Positions 35,281 through 44,009 of a stretch of 64,000 nucleotides of DNA are shown in pieces. Under the pieces are notes generated by a model. That model did not search any database. It worked only from the letters and a program-made list of their open reading frames with translations, and was not told where the DNA came from. The first letter of the stretch is position 1, and each line of letters opens with the position of its first letter. A program made the position numbers and the translations under genes. Source of the stretch: Tabrizicola sp. (GTDB lineage Bacteria > Pseudomonadota > Alphaproteobacteria > Rhodobacterales > Rhodobacteraceae); contig NZ_JAEULO010000001.1 in NCBI RefSeq assembly GCF_016793705.1, forward strand, positions 62,001 through 126,000, in the 5' to 3' direction.

Positions 35281-36152
35281 TTGGCCTCCCGGTGCAGATT
35301 GGCCTGCACACGGCGGCCGTAGGATTGTGCCATGCGGTCGAAGATGATCGCCAGCAGGACGATCCCCAGACCCGCGATCAGGCCCCGGCTGACCTCAAGC
35401 CGCTGAATGCCCTGCAACACCTGATAGCCAAGACCACCGGCCCCGATCATCGAGGCGATTACCACCATGGAGAGCGCCATCATCGTTGTCTGGTTCACGC
35501 CCGCCATGATCGTCGGCATTGCCAGGGGCACTTCGACCGTCCAGAGCTGTTGCCGCGAAGAGGCGCCGAAGGCCCGGCTCGCCTCGACGATCTCGGGATC
35601 GACCTGCCGGACGCCAAGGTCGGTGAGTCGGATCACCGGAGGGATGGCAAAGACGATGGTGGCAAGAAGGGCCGGGATCTTGCCGGGGCCGAACAGCATC
35701 ACGAAGGGGATCAGGTATACGAAGATCGGCATGGTCTGCATGATGTCGAGCACAGGCAGCATCCCGCGCCGGAACCGGTCCGACCGTGCCATGGCAATGC
35801 CGGTGGGAAGGCCGATCAGCACCGAGAGGATCGTGGCGGCGAGCATCAGTGCAACCGTCGCCATCGCCTCGTTCCAGATGCCCAGGAGGCCAAGCAGGAT
35901 CAGAAGGACCGCCACCGCCACCACCGGCTGCCAGCGCCGTGCAGCAGCCCAGGTGGCCAGGCAGAAGACCATGACCACCACCCACCAGGGAAGAAACTGA
36001 AGCCCGTGCTCAAGCCCGCTGATGAAACGCAGGACGGGAAGAAAGATCAGCTCCAGCGTCTCGCCCCACTCAGCGACGATACCGTTGAAGGCGCTGTCAA
36101 GGGCACGGCCGAAAGCGCGGGTATCCCAGATTTCGGGGAAGCCAGAGGTCAT
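35277..36152 (-). CDS. proW: Glycine betaine/proline-type ABC transporter permease
   Basis: A 291-residue ProW-like inner-membrane permease with about seven hydrophobic segments. The loop DPEIVEASRAFGASSRQQLWTVEVPLAMPTIMAGVNQT is the ATPase docking region, and TGIAMARSDRFRRGMLPVLDIMQTMP is characteristic of quaternary-amine transporters. The gene follows the binding-protein gene and precedes proV with a four-base overlap. Confidence 0.88.
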   Translation of the reverse strand: MTSGFPEIWDTRAFGRALDSAFNGIVAEWGETLELIFLPVLRFISGLEHGLQFLPWWVVVMVFCLATWAAARRWQPVVAVAVLLILLGLLGIWNEAMATVALMLAATILSVLIGLPTGIAMARSDRFRRGMLPVLDIMQTMPIFVYLIPFVMLFGPGKIPALLATIVFAIPPVIRLTDLGVRQVDPEIVEASRAFGASSRQQLWTVEVPLAMPTIMAGVNQTTMMALSMVVIASMIGAGGLGYQVLQGIQRLEVSRGLIAGLGIVLLAIIFDRMAQSYGRRVQANLHREAK

Positions 36153-36172
36153 GGAGCTGATCCTTGAGATTG

Positions 36173-36203
36173 CGTTGCCGCCCCAGGGGAGGGGCGGGCA
36201 ACG
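36173..36203 (-). promoter_or_regulatory. Intercistronic hairpin between proX and proW
   Basis: CGTTGCCGCCCC pairs with GGGGCGGGCAACG with one bulged G and a 6-base loop. It occupies about half the 58-base gap and should stabilise the proX message or attenuate read-through. Confidence 0.55.
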
Positions 36204-36210
36204 GTTCGTG

Positions 36211-37221
36211 TCAGTTGAGGCTTGCCCTGACCTTCTCGGCCACGTCCGCCGGGACCCATGCGGTCCAGATCGCCTCGTTGTTCTTCAGGAAATGCGTCGC
36301 GACCTCTTCCGCCGTCGCGCCGTTGTCGTCGCCCCAGGCCAGGACCGCGCTGATCTCGTCGTTCGGGACCTGCATCTTCGACAGAAACTCCGCCACGTCC
36401 GGCGCCTTGTCCTTCAGATCGGACACCACGGCCACGGCCACTTCGCCCGCCGCCCATCCGGTCACCTGAGGATCGGCACAGTTGATGTCCGTCAGGCAGG
36501 TGAACTTTTCACGGTCACTTTCGGGCATTCCCAGACGGACCAGCTTGAATTTGCCGACAACGTCCGACGGCCCCCAGTAGTAGCCCACCCAGGGCTTGTT
36601 CTGCGCGACGGCCCGCGCGATCGACGCCTTCAGGTTTTCGCCCGATCCCGGCGAGAACAGCTCGAACGAGTCCTCAAGCTTCAGCGCCTTGTAGTAGTTG
36701 GTGATGATCACCTCGCTCGCCCAGCCGGGCGGACCGTTGTAAAGCCGCCCCTTGCCTGGGTTCTGGCTGTCCTCGAAGACCGCCCAGTTTGCGGCAAGAT
36801 CCTCGATCGTCTTGATCTCGGGATGCTGTTCCAGAACGTAGTCCGGCACCCAGAGACCGTCCTGACCCCCGCCGGAGAAGATATCGGACGCCTTGTAGAC
36901 GTTGCCCTTGGCCTGCATTTCGTCCCACTGCGCCTGAACGGTCGATACCCAAAGCTCCGGCGCGATGCTCGGCGTTGAACGGGTCAGCATCGAGGTCGCA
37001 GTTGGCACCGTGTCGCCCGGAACCAGTTCGGTGTCGCACCCATAGCCGGCCGCAAGGATCTTCTGAGTCACATGCGCCAGCGCAGCGGCGGACAGCCAGG
37101 TCATCTCGGCGATGGTGACATTCTCGGCCGAGCCACAATCGCCCGCTCCGGCAGGTTGGGCCATGGCCATGCCCGAAGCCATAAGCGCGGCAAGGGCAGT
37201 CAAGCGTTTTGTTCCAGTCAT
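36211..37221 (-). CDS. proX: Glycine betaine/proline-type ABC transporter substrate-binding protein
   Basis: A 336-residue OpuAC/ProX-family periplasmic protein. The signal peptide covers about residues 1-26 (TALAALMASGMAMAQPAGAG). The mature protein contains ENVTIAEMTWLSAAALAHVT, YGCDTELVPGDTVPT, ELWVSTVQAQWDE, GPPGWASEVI and KPWVGYYWGPSDVVGKF; tryptophans and tyrosines that could form an aromatic cage for a quaternary ammonium group are frequent. GGAGG seven bases upstream supports the ATG at 37221. It opens the transport part of the operon. Confidence 0.87.
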   Translation of the reverse strand: MTGTKRLTALAALMASGMAMAQPAGAGDCGSAENVTIAEMTWLSAAALAHVTQKILAAGYGCDTELVPGDTVPTATSMLTRSTPSIAPELWVSTVQAQWDEMQAKGNVYKASDIFSGGGQDGLWVPDYVLEQHPEIKTIEDLAANWAVFEDSQNPGKGRLYNGPPGWASEVIITNYYKALKLEDSFELFSPGSGENLKASIARAVAQNKPWVGYYWGPSDVVGKFKLVRLGMPESDREKFTCLTDINCADPQVTGWAAGEVAVAVVSDLKDKAPDVAEFLSKMQVPNDEISAVLAWGDDNGATAEEVATHFLKNNEAIWTAWVPADVAEKVRASLN

Positions 37222-37316
37222 TGCATACCTCCAGTGGCGCGACGCCGTCTTGCGCGGCAATCTCGTTGAAGGTTCTTCTTTCCTTCGATTTCAATCAAAT
37301 GATAACGGATTACATT

Positions 37317-37337
37317 GATTTCAGCTTTTCTGAAATC
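37317..37337. promoter_or_regulatory. Perfect inverted repeat at the end of the Ldh_2 gene
   Basis: GATTTCAG-CTTTT-CTGAAATC, 8-bp arms and a 5-base loop, spans the stop codon of the Ldh_2 gene. A related GATTTCAATCAAATG follows upstream of proX in the AT-rich gap 37222-37320. It could be a weak terminator or a regulator site for proX. Confidence 0.4.
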
Positions 37338-38316
37338 GAACGCGCGCCATCAGCCCCTCGTCCACTTCGACACCCGAAGTTTCTGTCCTTGCCCGTGCCG
37401 CCATCCGTCGCTGTCCCGGCAACCGCGCTCCGTCCTGCCCGGCGATCGCTTCGGCCAGTCCCTCGATCCGCTCGACAAAACCCGTGGCAAAGGCCCCCGG
37501 CTCGATCGCGATGAAGCATTGACCTGTTGCAGGCGGCCCCCCTGCCGGGCCGGAAAACGGGCTCGCCTCGCGGCTTGCGACGGCCCCAGCCAAGACCGAA
37601 GCGAGAACCTCGACCATCAACCCCATGCCAAAGCCTTTCACGCCACCCGCCGGCAGCATGGAGCCCTTGAGCGCGGCTTCAGCGTCGGTCGTGGGCTGAC
37701 CCTCGGCATCCAGCGCCCAGCCTTCGGGGATCGGTTCGCCCTTGCGTGCCTTTAGCAGCACTTCCGACTTGGCGACCACACTTGCAGACTGGTCGATCAC
37801 GAACCGCGCCCCGCCGCGCCCGTCAGGCACGCCCATGGCGAAAGGGTTGGTCCCGATAACGGGAACCTTTCCGCCAACAGGCGAGATCGAGGCAGGGGCG
37901 TGGGTGAAGCACAATCCGATCAGCCCGGCCTGGGCCAGGCGCTCGGCATGGTGGCCCAGAAGCCCGCAGTTGTACGACCGCCGCACGGTCATCGCCGCAA
38001 TGCCCCGGTCCCGTGCGGCATCGACCAGCGTTGGCAGGCCCATATCAATGGCCGGATGGGCAAAACCATTCGCTGCATCCACCACGACAGCGCTCGCCCG
38101 CGACCGCTGGACCTGAGGCTGGGCCTGACCATCGACCTTGCCGCAACGCAGATGCTCTCCATAGATCGGCAGATAGAGCAGCCCATGCGACCGCATCCCG
38201 TCGCGCTCCGCCGCCCGGATTGACCGCGCGACGGACACCGCTTGGGTCTCGCTCGCTCCGCAATCGGTAAGCAGCCGAAACGCCAGTCTCTCCACCTCGT
38301 CCAATGTCATCTGCAT
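37321..38316 (-). CDS. Malate/L-lactate dehydrogenase-family (Ldh_2) oxidoreductase
   Basis: A 331-residue NAD(P)-dependent dehydrogenase of the Ldh_2 superfamily (sulfolactate, ureidoglycolate, 2-keto acid or cyclic imine reductases). Blocks are RAAERDGMRSHGLLYLPIY with the catalytic histidine, GLCFTHAPASISPVGGKVPVIGTNPFAMG, the FVIDQSASVVAKSE region and GGVKGFGMGLMVEVLA. AGAGGA before the ATG at 38316 supports the start. It is the first gene of the operon that continues with proXWV and is divergent from a LysR regulator. A role as a delta-1-pyrroline/piperideine-carboxylate-type reductase or a hydroxy-acid dehydrogenase is possible. Confidence 0.8.
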   Translation of the reverse strand: MQMTLDEVERLAFRLLTDCGASETQAVSVARSIRAAERDGMRSHGLLYLPIYGEHLRCGKVDGQAQPQVQRSRASAVVVDAANGFAHPAIDMGLPTLVDAARDRGIAAMTVRRSYNCGLLGHHAERLAQAGLIGLCFTHAPASISPVGGKVPVIGTNPFAMGVPDGRGGARFVIDQSASVVAKSEVLLKARKGEPIPEGWALDAEGQPTTDAEAALKGSMLPAGGVKGFGMGLMVEVLASVLAGAVASREASPFSGPAGGPPATGQCFIAIEPGAFATGFVERIEGLAEAIAGQDGARLPGQRRMAARARTETSGVEVDEGLMARVRFQKS

Positions 38317-38351
38317 GGCAGTCCTCTCGCCTTTTCGCCCAGAAGCATCAT

Positions 38352-38369
38352 TTGCGCATTTCAGCGCAA
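38352..38369. promoter_or_regulatory. LysR-type operator candidate
   Basis: TTGCGC-ATTTCA-GCGCAA is a perfect 6-bp inverted repeat with a 6-base spacer in the 90-base gap between the divergent Ldh_2 and LysR genes. Its position 38 bases before the LysR start suits autoregulation and activation of the operon. Confidence 0.5.
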
Positions 38370-38406
38370 CACAGTATTTCTGAGAAAAACATCAGTGAGA
38401 TTGAAG

Positions 38407-39309
38407 ATGATCCGGCTGGAAGCCCTGCGTGCCTTTGTCGAGGTCGCCGATCACGGCAACATCAAGGATGCTTCGGAAAAGCTCTTCCGGACCCCCTCGG
38501 CGCTGTCGATGACGCTGAAGCAGATCGAAGACCGTCTTGGTTGCCCTCTGTTTGAGACCGACCGAAAATCCAGCCTGACCGAGATGGGCAAGTTTCTTTA
38601 CAATCAATCCGTCGTCCTGTTGCGCGACTACGACCGTGCGATGGAACGGATCGAGGCGCAGTCAAAGGCGCGGAGCGGGCGACTGCGCATCGCTTCGGTC
38701 CCCTCGGTCGCCACGATGCTCTTGCCACCGTTCCTGCAAGGGTTCCTTCAGGGGCGGCCCGATCTCGACATTGATCTCGTTGATACCGACAGCACCGACG
38801 TGCGTCTCTTGGTCGAAACCGGACAGGTTGACCTTGGCATTGCCGGAACCGCCCCGGATGTGCCCGGTCTGGAGTGTGAGCCGATCTTCTGCGACCCCTT
38901 CAAACTCGTGTGCCGAACCGACAGCCAGCTCGCGGACAAGGGCGCCGTTCTCGACTGGTCCGACCTGACAGGCCATCCTTTGATCATCAACGAAGCCACC
39001 CGTGCGCTACCCGCTCCGGAATTTCAGCGACTTGCCCGCGACGCCCGCTTTTCGGTGCGCAACGTGACGTCCTTGCTCGCGATGGTCAGCGCCGGGATGG
39101 GCATTACTCTCTTGCCCGCGCTGGCAACGGTCAGCCTCGCCGCTTCGCTGACCACCCGCCCGCTGCGTGATCCCGCATGCCTGAGGACCGTGGGTATCTT
39201 CTGGCGCGCAGGCAGGGTGCCCAGTCCCGTCACGGGCCTGTTCCGGAGCGAATTCGCCGCCGCCGCCCGCGCCCAAGCCGGACAGTTCGGACTGCAACCC
39301 CTGACGTGA
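38407..39309 (+). CDS. LysR-family regulator of the ProXWV-linked operon
   Basis: A 300-residue LysR protein with the N-terminal helix-turn-helix (residues 1-60: MIRLEALRAFVEVADHGNIK, then SALSMTLKQIEDRLG). The effector-binding domain has LRIASVPSVATMLLPPFL, DLGIAGTAPD and VSAGMGITLLPALAT. The frame is open for 55 more codons upstream, but homology begins at this ATG. It is divergent from the Ldh_2/proXWV operon, which it probably activates in response to the substrate or an intermediate. Confidence 0.9.
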   Translation: MIRLEALRAFVEVADHGNIKDASEKLFRTPSALSMTLKQIEDRLGCPLFETDRKSSLTEMGKFLYNQSVVLLRDYDRAMERIEAQSKARSGRLRIASVPSVATMLLPPFLQGFLQGRPDLDIDLVDTDSTDVRLLVETGQVDLGIAGTAPDVPGLECEPIFCDPFKLVCRTDSQLADKGAVLDWSDLTGHPLIINEATRALPAPEFQRLARDARFSVRNVTSLLAMVSAGMGITLLPALATVSLAASLTTRPLRDPACLRTVGIFWRAGRVPSPVTGLFRSEFAAAARAQAGQFGLQPLT

Positions 39310-39656
39310 CGCGCCAGCGCACCGTGACCTCTTGCTCGTCCACCGATGGCGGACGGCCATTGCTCGCTCGCGACCGTCGGCTCCCTGCCCTCGTCGGATG
39401 CTGGTTTTCCTCTTTTGGCCGAGTCGCCGCTGTGGTCAATTGCGTGCCGTCTTGACGAACGGTGCGGCTCCGAATGCCCACCTGAAGGCCCCGCGGGAGG
39501 ATGCGACGGACAGTCTTTCACTGGTGGTCAGCAGTCGCCGGGCTTCGGGCGAGAGGGTGTCCGCCTCTGCAAGCGTCGCTTGATTGCAGACAGGATTTGG
39601 TGGCCCTGCCAGAATTCGATTGGACGACCGTTTCCGATCACCTATGAATCCTGCTC
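39310..39656. other. Intergenic stretch without a gene
   Basis: No convincing coding frame or RNA gene is visible between the two LysR genes. The second half, about 39560-39656, is less GC-rich and presumably holds the promoter of the second LysR gene. Several short frames lack ribosome binding sites. Confidence 0.5.
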
Positions 39657-40589
39657 ATGAGATACTGGAAGCACATCCCGCCGCTTCGGGCGATGTTGGC
39701 GATCGAGGCCACAGCGCGGCTTGGTAGTTTCTCCAAAGCCGCAGCAGAGTTGAACATCACGCAATCCGCTGTCAGTCATTTGGTGGGTGAGACCGAGGCC
39801 ATGCTCTCGACCCGGCTGTTCGAACGCGGCAGCAGGCCGGTGACCCTGACCGAGGTGGGGCGGCGCTATGTCGCTGCCCTGGTCTCGGGGTTGAACCTGA
39901 TCGGAGCGGAGGGGGAGGCGTTGCAGCGCGTGAGGGGCGATGTGCTGACGGTCTCGTGCAACCTCGCCTATGCCAACTTCTGGCTTCTGCCGAAGCTGAA
40001 GGACTTCCACGCCCTGCGGCCCGATATCGTGGTGAACATGGTCACCGCCTATCAGGGCCTGCCCCCGCTGTCGGGTGAAATCGACCTCTCGATCCGCTTC
40101 GGAAAGGGCGATTGGGAGGGCTGCAGCGCGCGGCTTCTGTTCAGCGAGACCATCGTTCCAGTCGCAAGCCCGACCTACCTTGCACGCTCGGCGCCGATCC
40201 GGGGGGCTGCCGACCTTTTGGGCCAGCAGCTTCTGCACGCCAGGGCCGATGACAAGGCCTGGTATGACTGGGAGCAGTGGTTCGATCATTTTGGGGTCGA
40301 GCGACCGAGGACTCTCCCCGGGCCGCTCTATGACAACCACTTGATGATGATGCAATCGGCCCTTGCCGGGGGTGGTGTCGCTTTGGGCTGGATCGGCACG
40401 GCGACCGGGTTCGTGCAGGCAGGGCAGCTGGTCGAGGTCCTGCCCGAGAAGGTCGAGGTCCAGGGCGGCGTCTATCTTGTCCATCGCGACGACCGGGCGC
40501 TTTCGCCGGCCGCCGAGGTTTTCGCCGACTGGCTCGCGACCGTCCAGGCCTTGCCGATCGCCCGCCCGGCTCCATCCGGCGGGGGATAG
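39657..40589 (+). CDS. LysR-family regulator (GcvA type) beside the carnitine-type operon
   Basis: A 310-residue LysR protein. The helix-turn-helix region reads HIPPLRAMLAIEATARLGSF with NITQSAVSHLVGETEAMLST, the GcvA-like form. The effector domain includes LTVSCNLAYANFWLLPKL and DLSIRFGKGDWEG. The 3' end overlaps the convergent dehydrogenase gene by 118 bases, an unusually long tail-to-tail overlap. It probably controls the carnitine-type genes, though an XRE-cupin regulator at the other end of the cluster competes for this role. Confidence 0.87.
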   Translation: MRYWKHIPPLRAMLAIEATARLGSFSKAAAELNITQSAVSHLVGETEAMLSTRLFERGSRPVTLTEVGRRYVAALVSGLNLIGAEGEALQRVRGDVLTVSCNLAYANFWLLPKLKDFHALRPDIVVNMVTAYQGLPPLSGEIDLSIRFGKGDWEGCSARLLFSETIVPVASPTYLARSAPIRGAADLLGQQLLHARADDKAWYDWEQWFDHFGVERPRTLPGPLYDNHLMMMQSALAGGGVALGWIGTATGFVQAGQLVEVLPEKVEVQGGVYLVHRDDRALSPAAEVFADWLATVQALPIARPAPSGGG

Positions 40590-41980
40590 GCGGCGTGGGC
40601 AAGCTCCAACGTTTCAAGCGCCTTGGCGACATGCGGCAGGGGCGCGCAGACTCTGCGGGTCGCCAAATCCACATGCAGGATCATCACCTCGACCGTCGCG
40701 GCAAGCGTGCCATCGGTCTTCATGAAGCGGTGGAACAGGTGGGTCTTCTTGCCCTTTCCATGCAAAACCTGCGTGCGAACCGTTATCTCTTCGCCAGCGA
40801 GCAACTCGGCCAGATAGCGGACATGGGTTTCGGCGGTGAAGTGGCTGTGGCCGCCCGCGATATACTCCGCTGTCACGCCGCAGCGCTCCGTCAGGGTATC
40901 GGAGGCGTTTGAGGCGACCTCGACATAATGAGCCTCGTTCATATGGCCATTCGCGTCGATCCAGGTGGAGGGGATAACCCGCCGCGCCGTTACAGGCAGA
41001 TTGGTGTCTTGCGGAAGGGACAATCTGACCTCATGCGCCCTGACGGCGGCGCCCGCGCCGGCCTGTCGCGGCTTCAAGGCGCGGATCAGGGCGACGAGGT
41101 TTTGATCCCGTGCCTGCTCCATCTGAGCAATCGTTCGGCCGCCGGATTGCGCGTCGGACTGGGTGGTGATCCGGCCGATCAGCTTGGCATCCAGCGCAGG
41201 CACGTCGGTCAGATGGGTGAGCGGATCAGCCAGGGTCGGGCCGAACTGCGCCAGAAAATGCGCCATCCCGGCCTCGCCGCCGGATAGGCGATAGGTCTCG
41301 AACTGGCCCATCTGCGCCATGCGCAGGCCAAAGCCGTAGAGGATCGCCTCGTCGATCTGGGCGGTCGTGGCTATGCCGTCCTTGACCATCCAGAGCGTCT
41401 CGCGCCAGATCGCCTCTTGCAGGCGGTTGCCAATGAAGCCTTCGATTTCTCGCGCCATCACAAGGGGATGCATGCCGATGCCGCGCATGATCTCGGCGGC
41501 GCGCAGGGGCAATTCGGAAGGTGTGACGTCGGTCCCCACAATCTCGACCAGGGGCACGAGGTAGACCGGGTTGAAGGGATGGGCGACGATCAGACGTTCG
41601 GGATGGTGGCAGAGCGCCTGAAGCTTGCTCGGGATGATGTTGGAGGTCGAGGAGGCGAGGATCGCGCCCTCGGTCATGTGCGGCTCGATACCGGCAAAGA
41701 GCGACTGCTTGATCGTCAACCGCTCCGGGGCGCTTTCCTGAACCCAATCGGCACCCTGGACCGCTTCGGCCAGGGTCGCGCAGAATCGCAGTTGGCCGGA
41801 CGGCGGCAAGGCGCGATCGTAAAGGCCCGGTAGGCTGGCGCGGGCCTTCTGTAGCACCGCTTGCAAACGGGTTTCGGCCTCGGGAGCCGGATCCCATGCG
41901 CGGACGTCGTGGCCGTTCAAGAGAAAGCGCGCGGCCCAACCGGCGCCGATCACGCCGCAACCGACGATGGCGACTTGCAC
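40472..41980 (-). CDS. lcdH: Bifunctional L-carnitine dehydrogenase / thioesterase
   Basis: A 502-residue fusion. The first part (about 1-310) is a 3-hydroxyacyl-CoA-dehydrogenase-like carnitine 3-dehydrogenase: GCGVIGAGWAARFLLNGHDV at the N-terminus, ESAPERLTIKQ, ASSTSNIIPS, the VAHPFNPVYLVPLVEIVG segment and EIEGFIGNRLQEA. The second part (about 325-460) is a hot-dog thioesterase with the DANGHMNEAHY catalytic motif. In known rhizobial enzymes this fusion oxidises L-carnitine to 3-dehydrocarnitine and hydrolyses betainyl-CoA. The last 30 residues extend past the usual end and overlap the convergent LysR gene. The start lies two bases after the ligase stop. Confidence 0.88.
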   Translation of the reverse strand: MQVAIVGCGVIGAGWAARFLLNGHDVRAWDPAPEAETRLQAVLQKARASLPGLYDRALPPSGQLRFCATLAEAVQGADWVQESAPERLTIKQSLFAGIEPHMTEGAILASSTSNIIPSKLQALCHHPERLIVAHPFNPVYLVPLVEIVGTDVTPSELPLRAAEIMRGIGMHPLVMAREIEGFIGNRLQEAIWRETLWMVKDGIATTAQIDEAILYGFGLRMAQMGQFETYRLSGGEAGMAHFLAQFGPTLADPLTHLTDVPALDAKLIGRITTQSDAQSGGRTIAQMEQARDQNLVALIRALKPRQAGAGAAVRAHEVRLSLPQDTNLPVTARRVIPSTWIDANGHMNEAHYVEVASNASDTLTERCGVTAEYIAGGHSHFTAETHVRYLAELLAGEEITVRTQVLHGKGKKTHLFHRFMKTDGTLAATVEVMILHVDLATRRVCAPLPHVAKALETLELAHAAYPPPDGAGRAIGKAWTVASQSAKTSAAGESARSSRWTR

Positions 41981-41981
41981 T

Positions 41982-44009
41982 TTACGCCTCCTTCGTGACG
42001 ATCAGCGCGTCGACAGCAATGGCGCCCGAGGCGGTGACGACGACGGGGTTGACGTCGATCTCGGTGACTCGGCTCCGCAGTGCGGCGCAGGCCTGTGAGA
42101 AAGCCGCAAGCGAGCGGGCAGCTGCCGCCATGTCGCGGGGCGCATCGCCTCGAACGCCGTCGATCAGCCGGGAGACCCTCAGCCGCCTGATCATAGCTTC
42201 GGCCTGAGCGTCACCAAACGGCGCGCGGGCGCATTGGCGTTCGTCGAAAAGCTCGACCAGCGTACCGCCCGGCGAGACCATGACCAAGGGCCCGAAATCC
42301 GGGTCCATGACGCAGCCGAAGGTCAGCTCGATGCCCCTTTCGACCATGGTTTGAACGATCACACTTGGCCCAAGACGGCGCGAGAGGTCGGCATAGGCGG
42401 TCGTGAGCCCGGCCATGTCGCGGAGGTTCAGGATCACCCCGCCACTATCGCTTTTGTGGTCGATGCCCTCGGCCGTTTTCAGGACCAGCGGGAAGCCCAG
42501 GGTGCTGGCCGCTTCAGCAACCGCCGCCGCCGTCTGGCAAACTACACTTTGCACGGTGGCCATGCCGAAGCCGCACAACAGTTCAAGGCTGGCGAATTCG
42601 TCCAGTTTTGCGCGCAGTTGGCCGGGCCAAGGCGCAACCTCGGGCGCCTCCCACTGGGGCGCATCGGCCCAGGCCTGCACCTTGCGCACCGCCGTCATCA
42701 TCGTGGTCGCGCCGTTCAGATAGGGAACCTCAAGGTCCGCCAACTCATCCGCAAGCCGCCGGTTATGGGCAAGGCAGAAGCTGGAATAGACAAAACAGGG
42801 CTTGGTGGTCAGGGTGGGCAGCGACTTCGCAAGGTCCAGAAGGCCTGGCTCATAGACGTAATCGTCTCGGAAATCGGCCTCCAGCCCCAGCATCGAGACC
42901 TCCGGCGCATCGGCAAGCACCTTCAGCCCGCGTTCGAAGACCTTGGGAAATTCGTCGGTCAGGTCGGCGGCGCAGTCCTGCGGGTTCGAAGGCTCCAGTT
43001 CGGGCGGCAGAGCCGCGCGCAGGGCGGTCAAGGTCGCGGGTGACAGGCGCGCCAGGGGCGTCTGCGTCTCGCTGCCAAGGTCGACCTGCATTTCGCGCAA
43101 GCCGCCGCTGTCGGTGACGAGGCCGACCCCGCCCGGCCCTGGCTTGCGCCCCGAGGCGCACAACAGGGCGGTGTTCATCAGCTCGTCCACCGTGTCGACC
43201 GCGATGGCCCCACACTCCTCGAACACCGCCGCATAGGCCGCGTTCGACCCCACCAGAGCCCCGGTATGGGACCGCGCCAGCCGGGCACTTTCCTCGGTCC
43301 TGCCGACCTTGCAGATCACCACCGGCACGCCTTTCGCCCGCGCCAGCTTCAGCGCGTCGATCAGGCCCTGCGGGTTGCGGGCGGATTCCATGAAGACGGC
43401 GATGGCCTTGGTCGTCGCCCGCCCCGCCGCATGGGCGATGTATTCGTCGATCGTGGCGCCGATTTCCTGCCCCGGCGAGACCATGAGGTCGAAGCGAAAG
43501 CGCGGGTCGTTCATGCCCAGGACCGTGAAGACGCTGCCGGAGTGGGCAATCAGGGAGATACCTCCGGGTTTCAGATGGCCGGCATCATAGAAGCTTGCCA
43601 CGGCCCGCGACCTTGTGTTGATGAAGCCCATGCCAGAGCCGCCGCAGACCGGAATCCGGGCCTCTGCCGCGATGGATTTCAGGCGGTCCAGCAAGCCGTC
43701 CCCGTGGCAGGCATCAAAGATCACCGCCGATTTCGCGCCCTTGTCGATGGCACCTAGCAAAGCGCGTTCCAGGTTGGCCCCGCCGACGCCCAGCACCGCC
43801 ACGTCCGGGGCGTGGTCCAGGTCGGACAGCGAGGGCAGCGCGGGCAGGCCCGTGATCTCGCCGCCCCGCGGGTTCACGAAGCTGACTTGGCCTTTGAACC
43901 CTGCCGACAAGGTCGCTTGCGCCAGCCGGGCCCCGAAAGACCCTTCGCGGTCCGAGGCCCCCACGACGACCATGGAGCGCGCCTCGAACATCGGGACAAG
44001 GCGGCTCAT
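41982..44009 (-). CDS. ADP-forming acyl-CoA synthetase (acetate-CoA ligase family)
   Basis: A 675-residue fused-subunit NDP-forming ligase: CoA-binding domain (SMVVVGASDREGSFGARLAQ, 12-31), succinyl-CoA-ligase-like domain with the probable phosphohistidine H248 in ARSHTGALVGSN, and a C-terminal ATP-grasp domain (GFPLVLKTAEGIDHKSDSGG, then ELTFGCVMDPDFGPLVM and TEIDVNPVV). It would activate a carboxylic acid, plausibly carnitine or crotonobetaine, to its CoA ester at the cost of one ATP. The gene lies between the CaiD-like gene (four-base overlap) and the carnitine dehydrogenase. Confidence 0.83.
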   Translation of the reverse strand: MSRLVPMFEARSMVVVGASDREGSFGARLAQATLSAGFKGQVSFVNPRGGEITGLPALPSLSDLDHAPDVAVLGVGGANLERALLGAIDKGAKSAVIFDACHGDGLLDRLKSIAAEARIPVCGGSGMGFINTRSRAVASFYDAGHLKPGGISLIAHSGSVFTVLGMNDPRFRFDLMVSPGQEIGATIDEYIAHAAGRATTKAIAVFMESARNPQGLIDALKLARAKGVPVVICKVGRTEESARLARSHTGALVGSNAAYAAVFEECGAIAVDTVDELMNTALLCASGRKPGPGGVGLVTDSGGLREMQVDLGSETQTPLARLSPATLTALRAALPPELEPSNPQDCAADLTDEFPKVFERGLKVLADAPEVSMLGLEADFRDDYVYEPGLLDLAKSLPTLTTKPCFVYSSFCLAHNRRLADELADLEVPYLNGATTMMTAVRKVQAWADAPQWEAPEVAPWPGQLRAKLDEFASLELLCGFGMATVQSVVCQTAAAVAEAASTLGFPLVLKTAEGIDHKSDSGGVILNLRDMAGLTTAYADLSRRLGPSVIVQTMVERGIELTFGCVMDPDFGPLVMVSPGGTLVELFDERQCARAPFGDAQAEAMIRRLRVSRLIDGVRGDAPRDMAAAARSLAAFSQACAALRSRVTEIDVNPVVVTASGAIAVDALIVTKEA

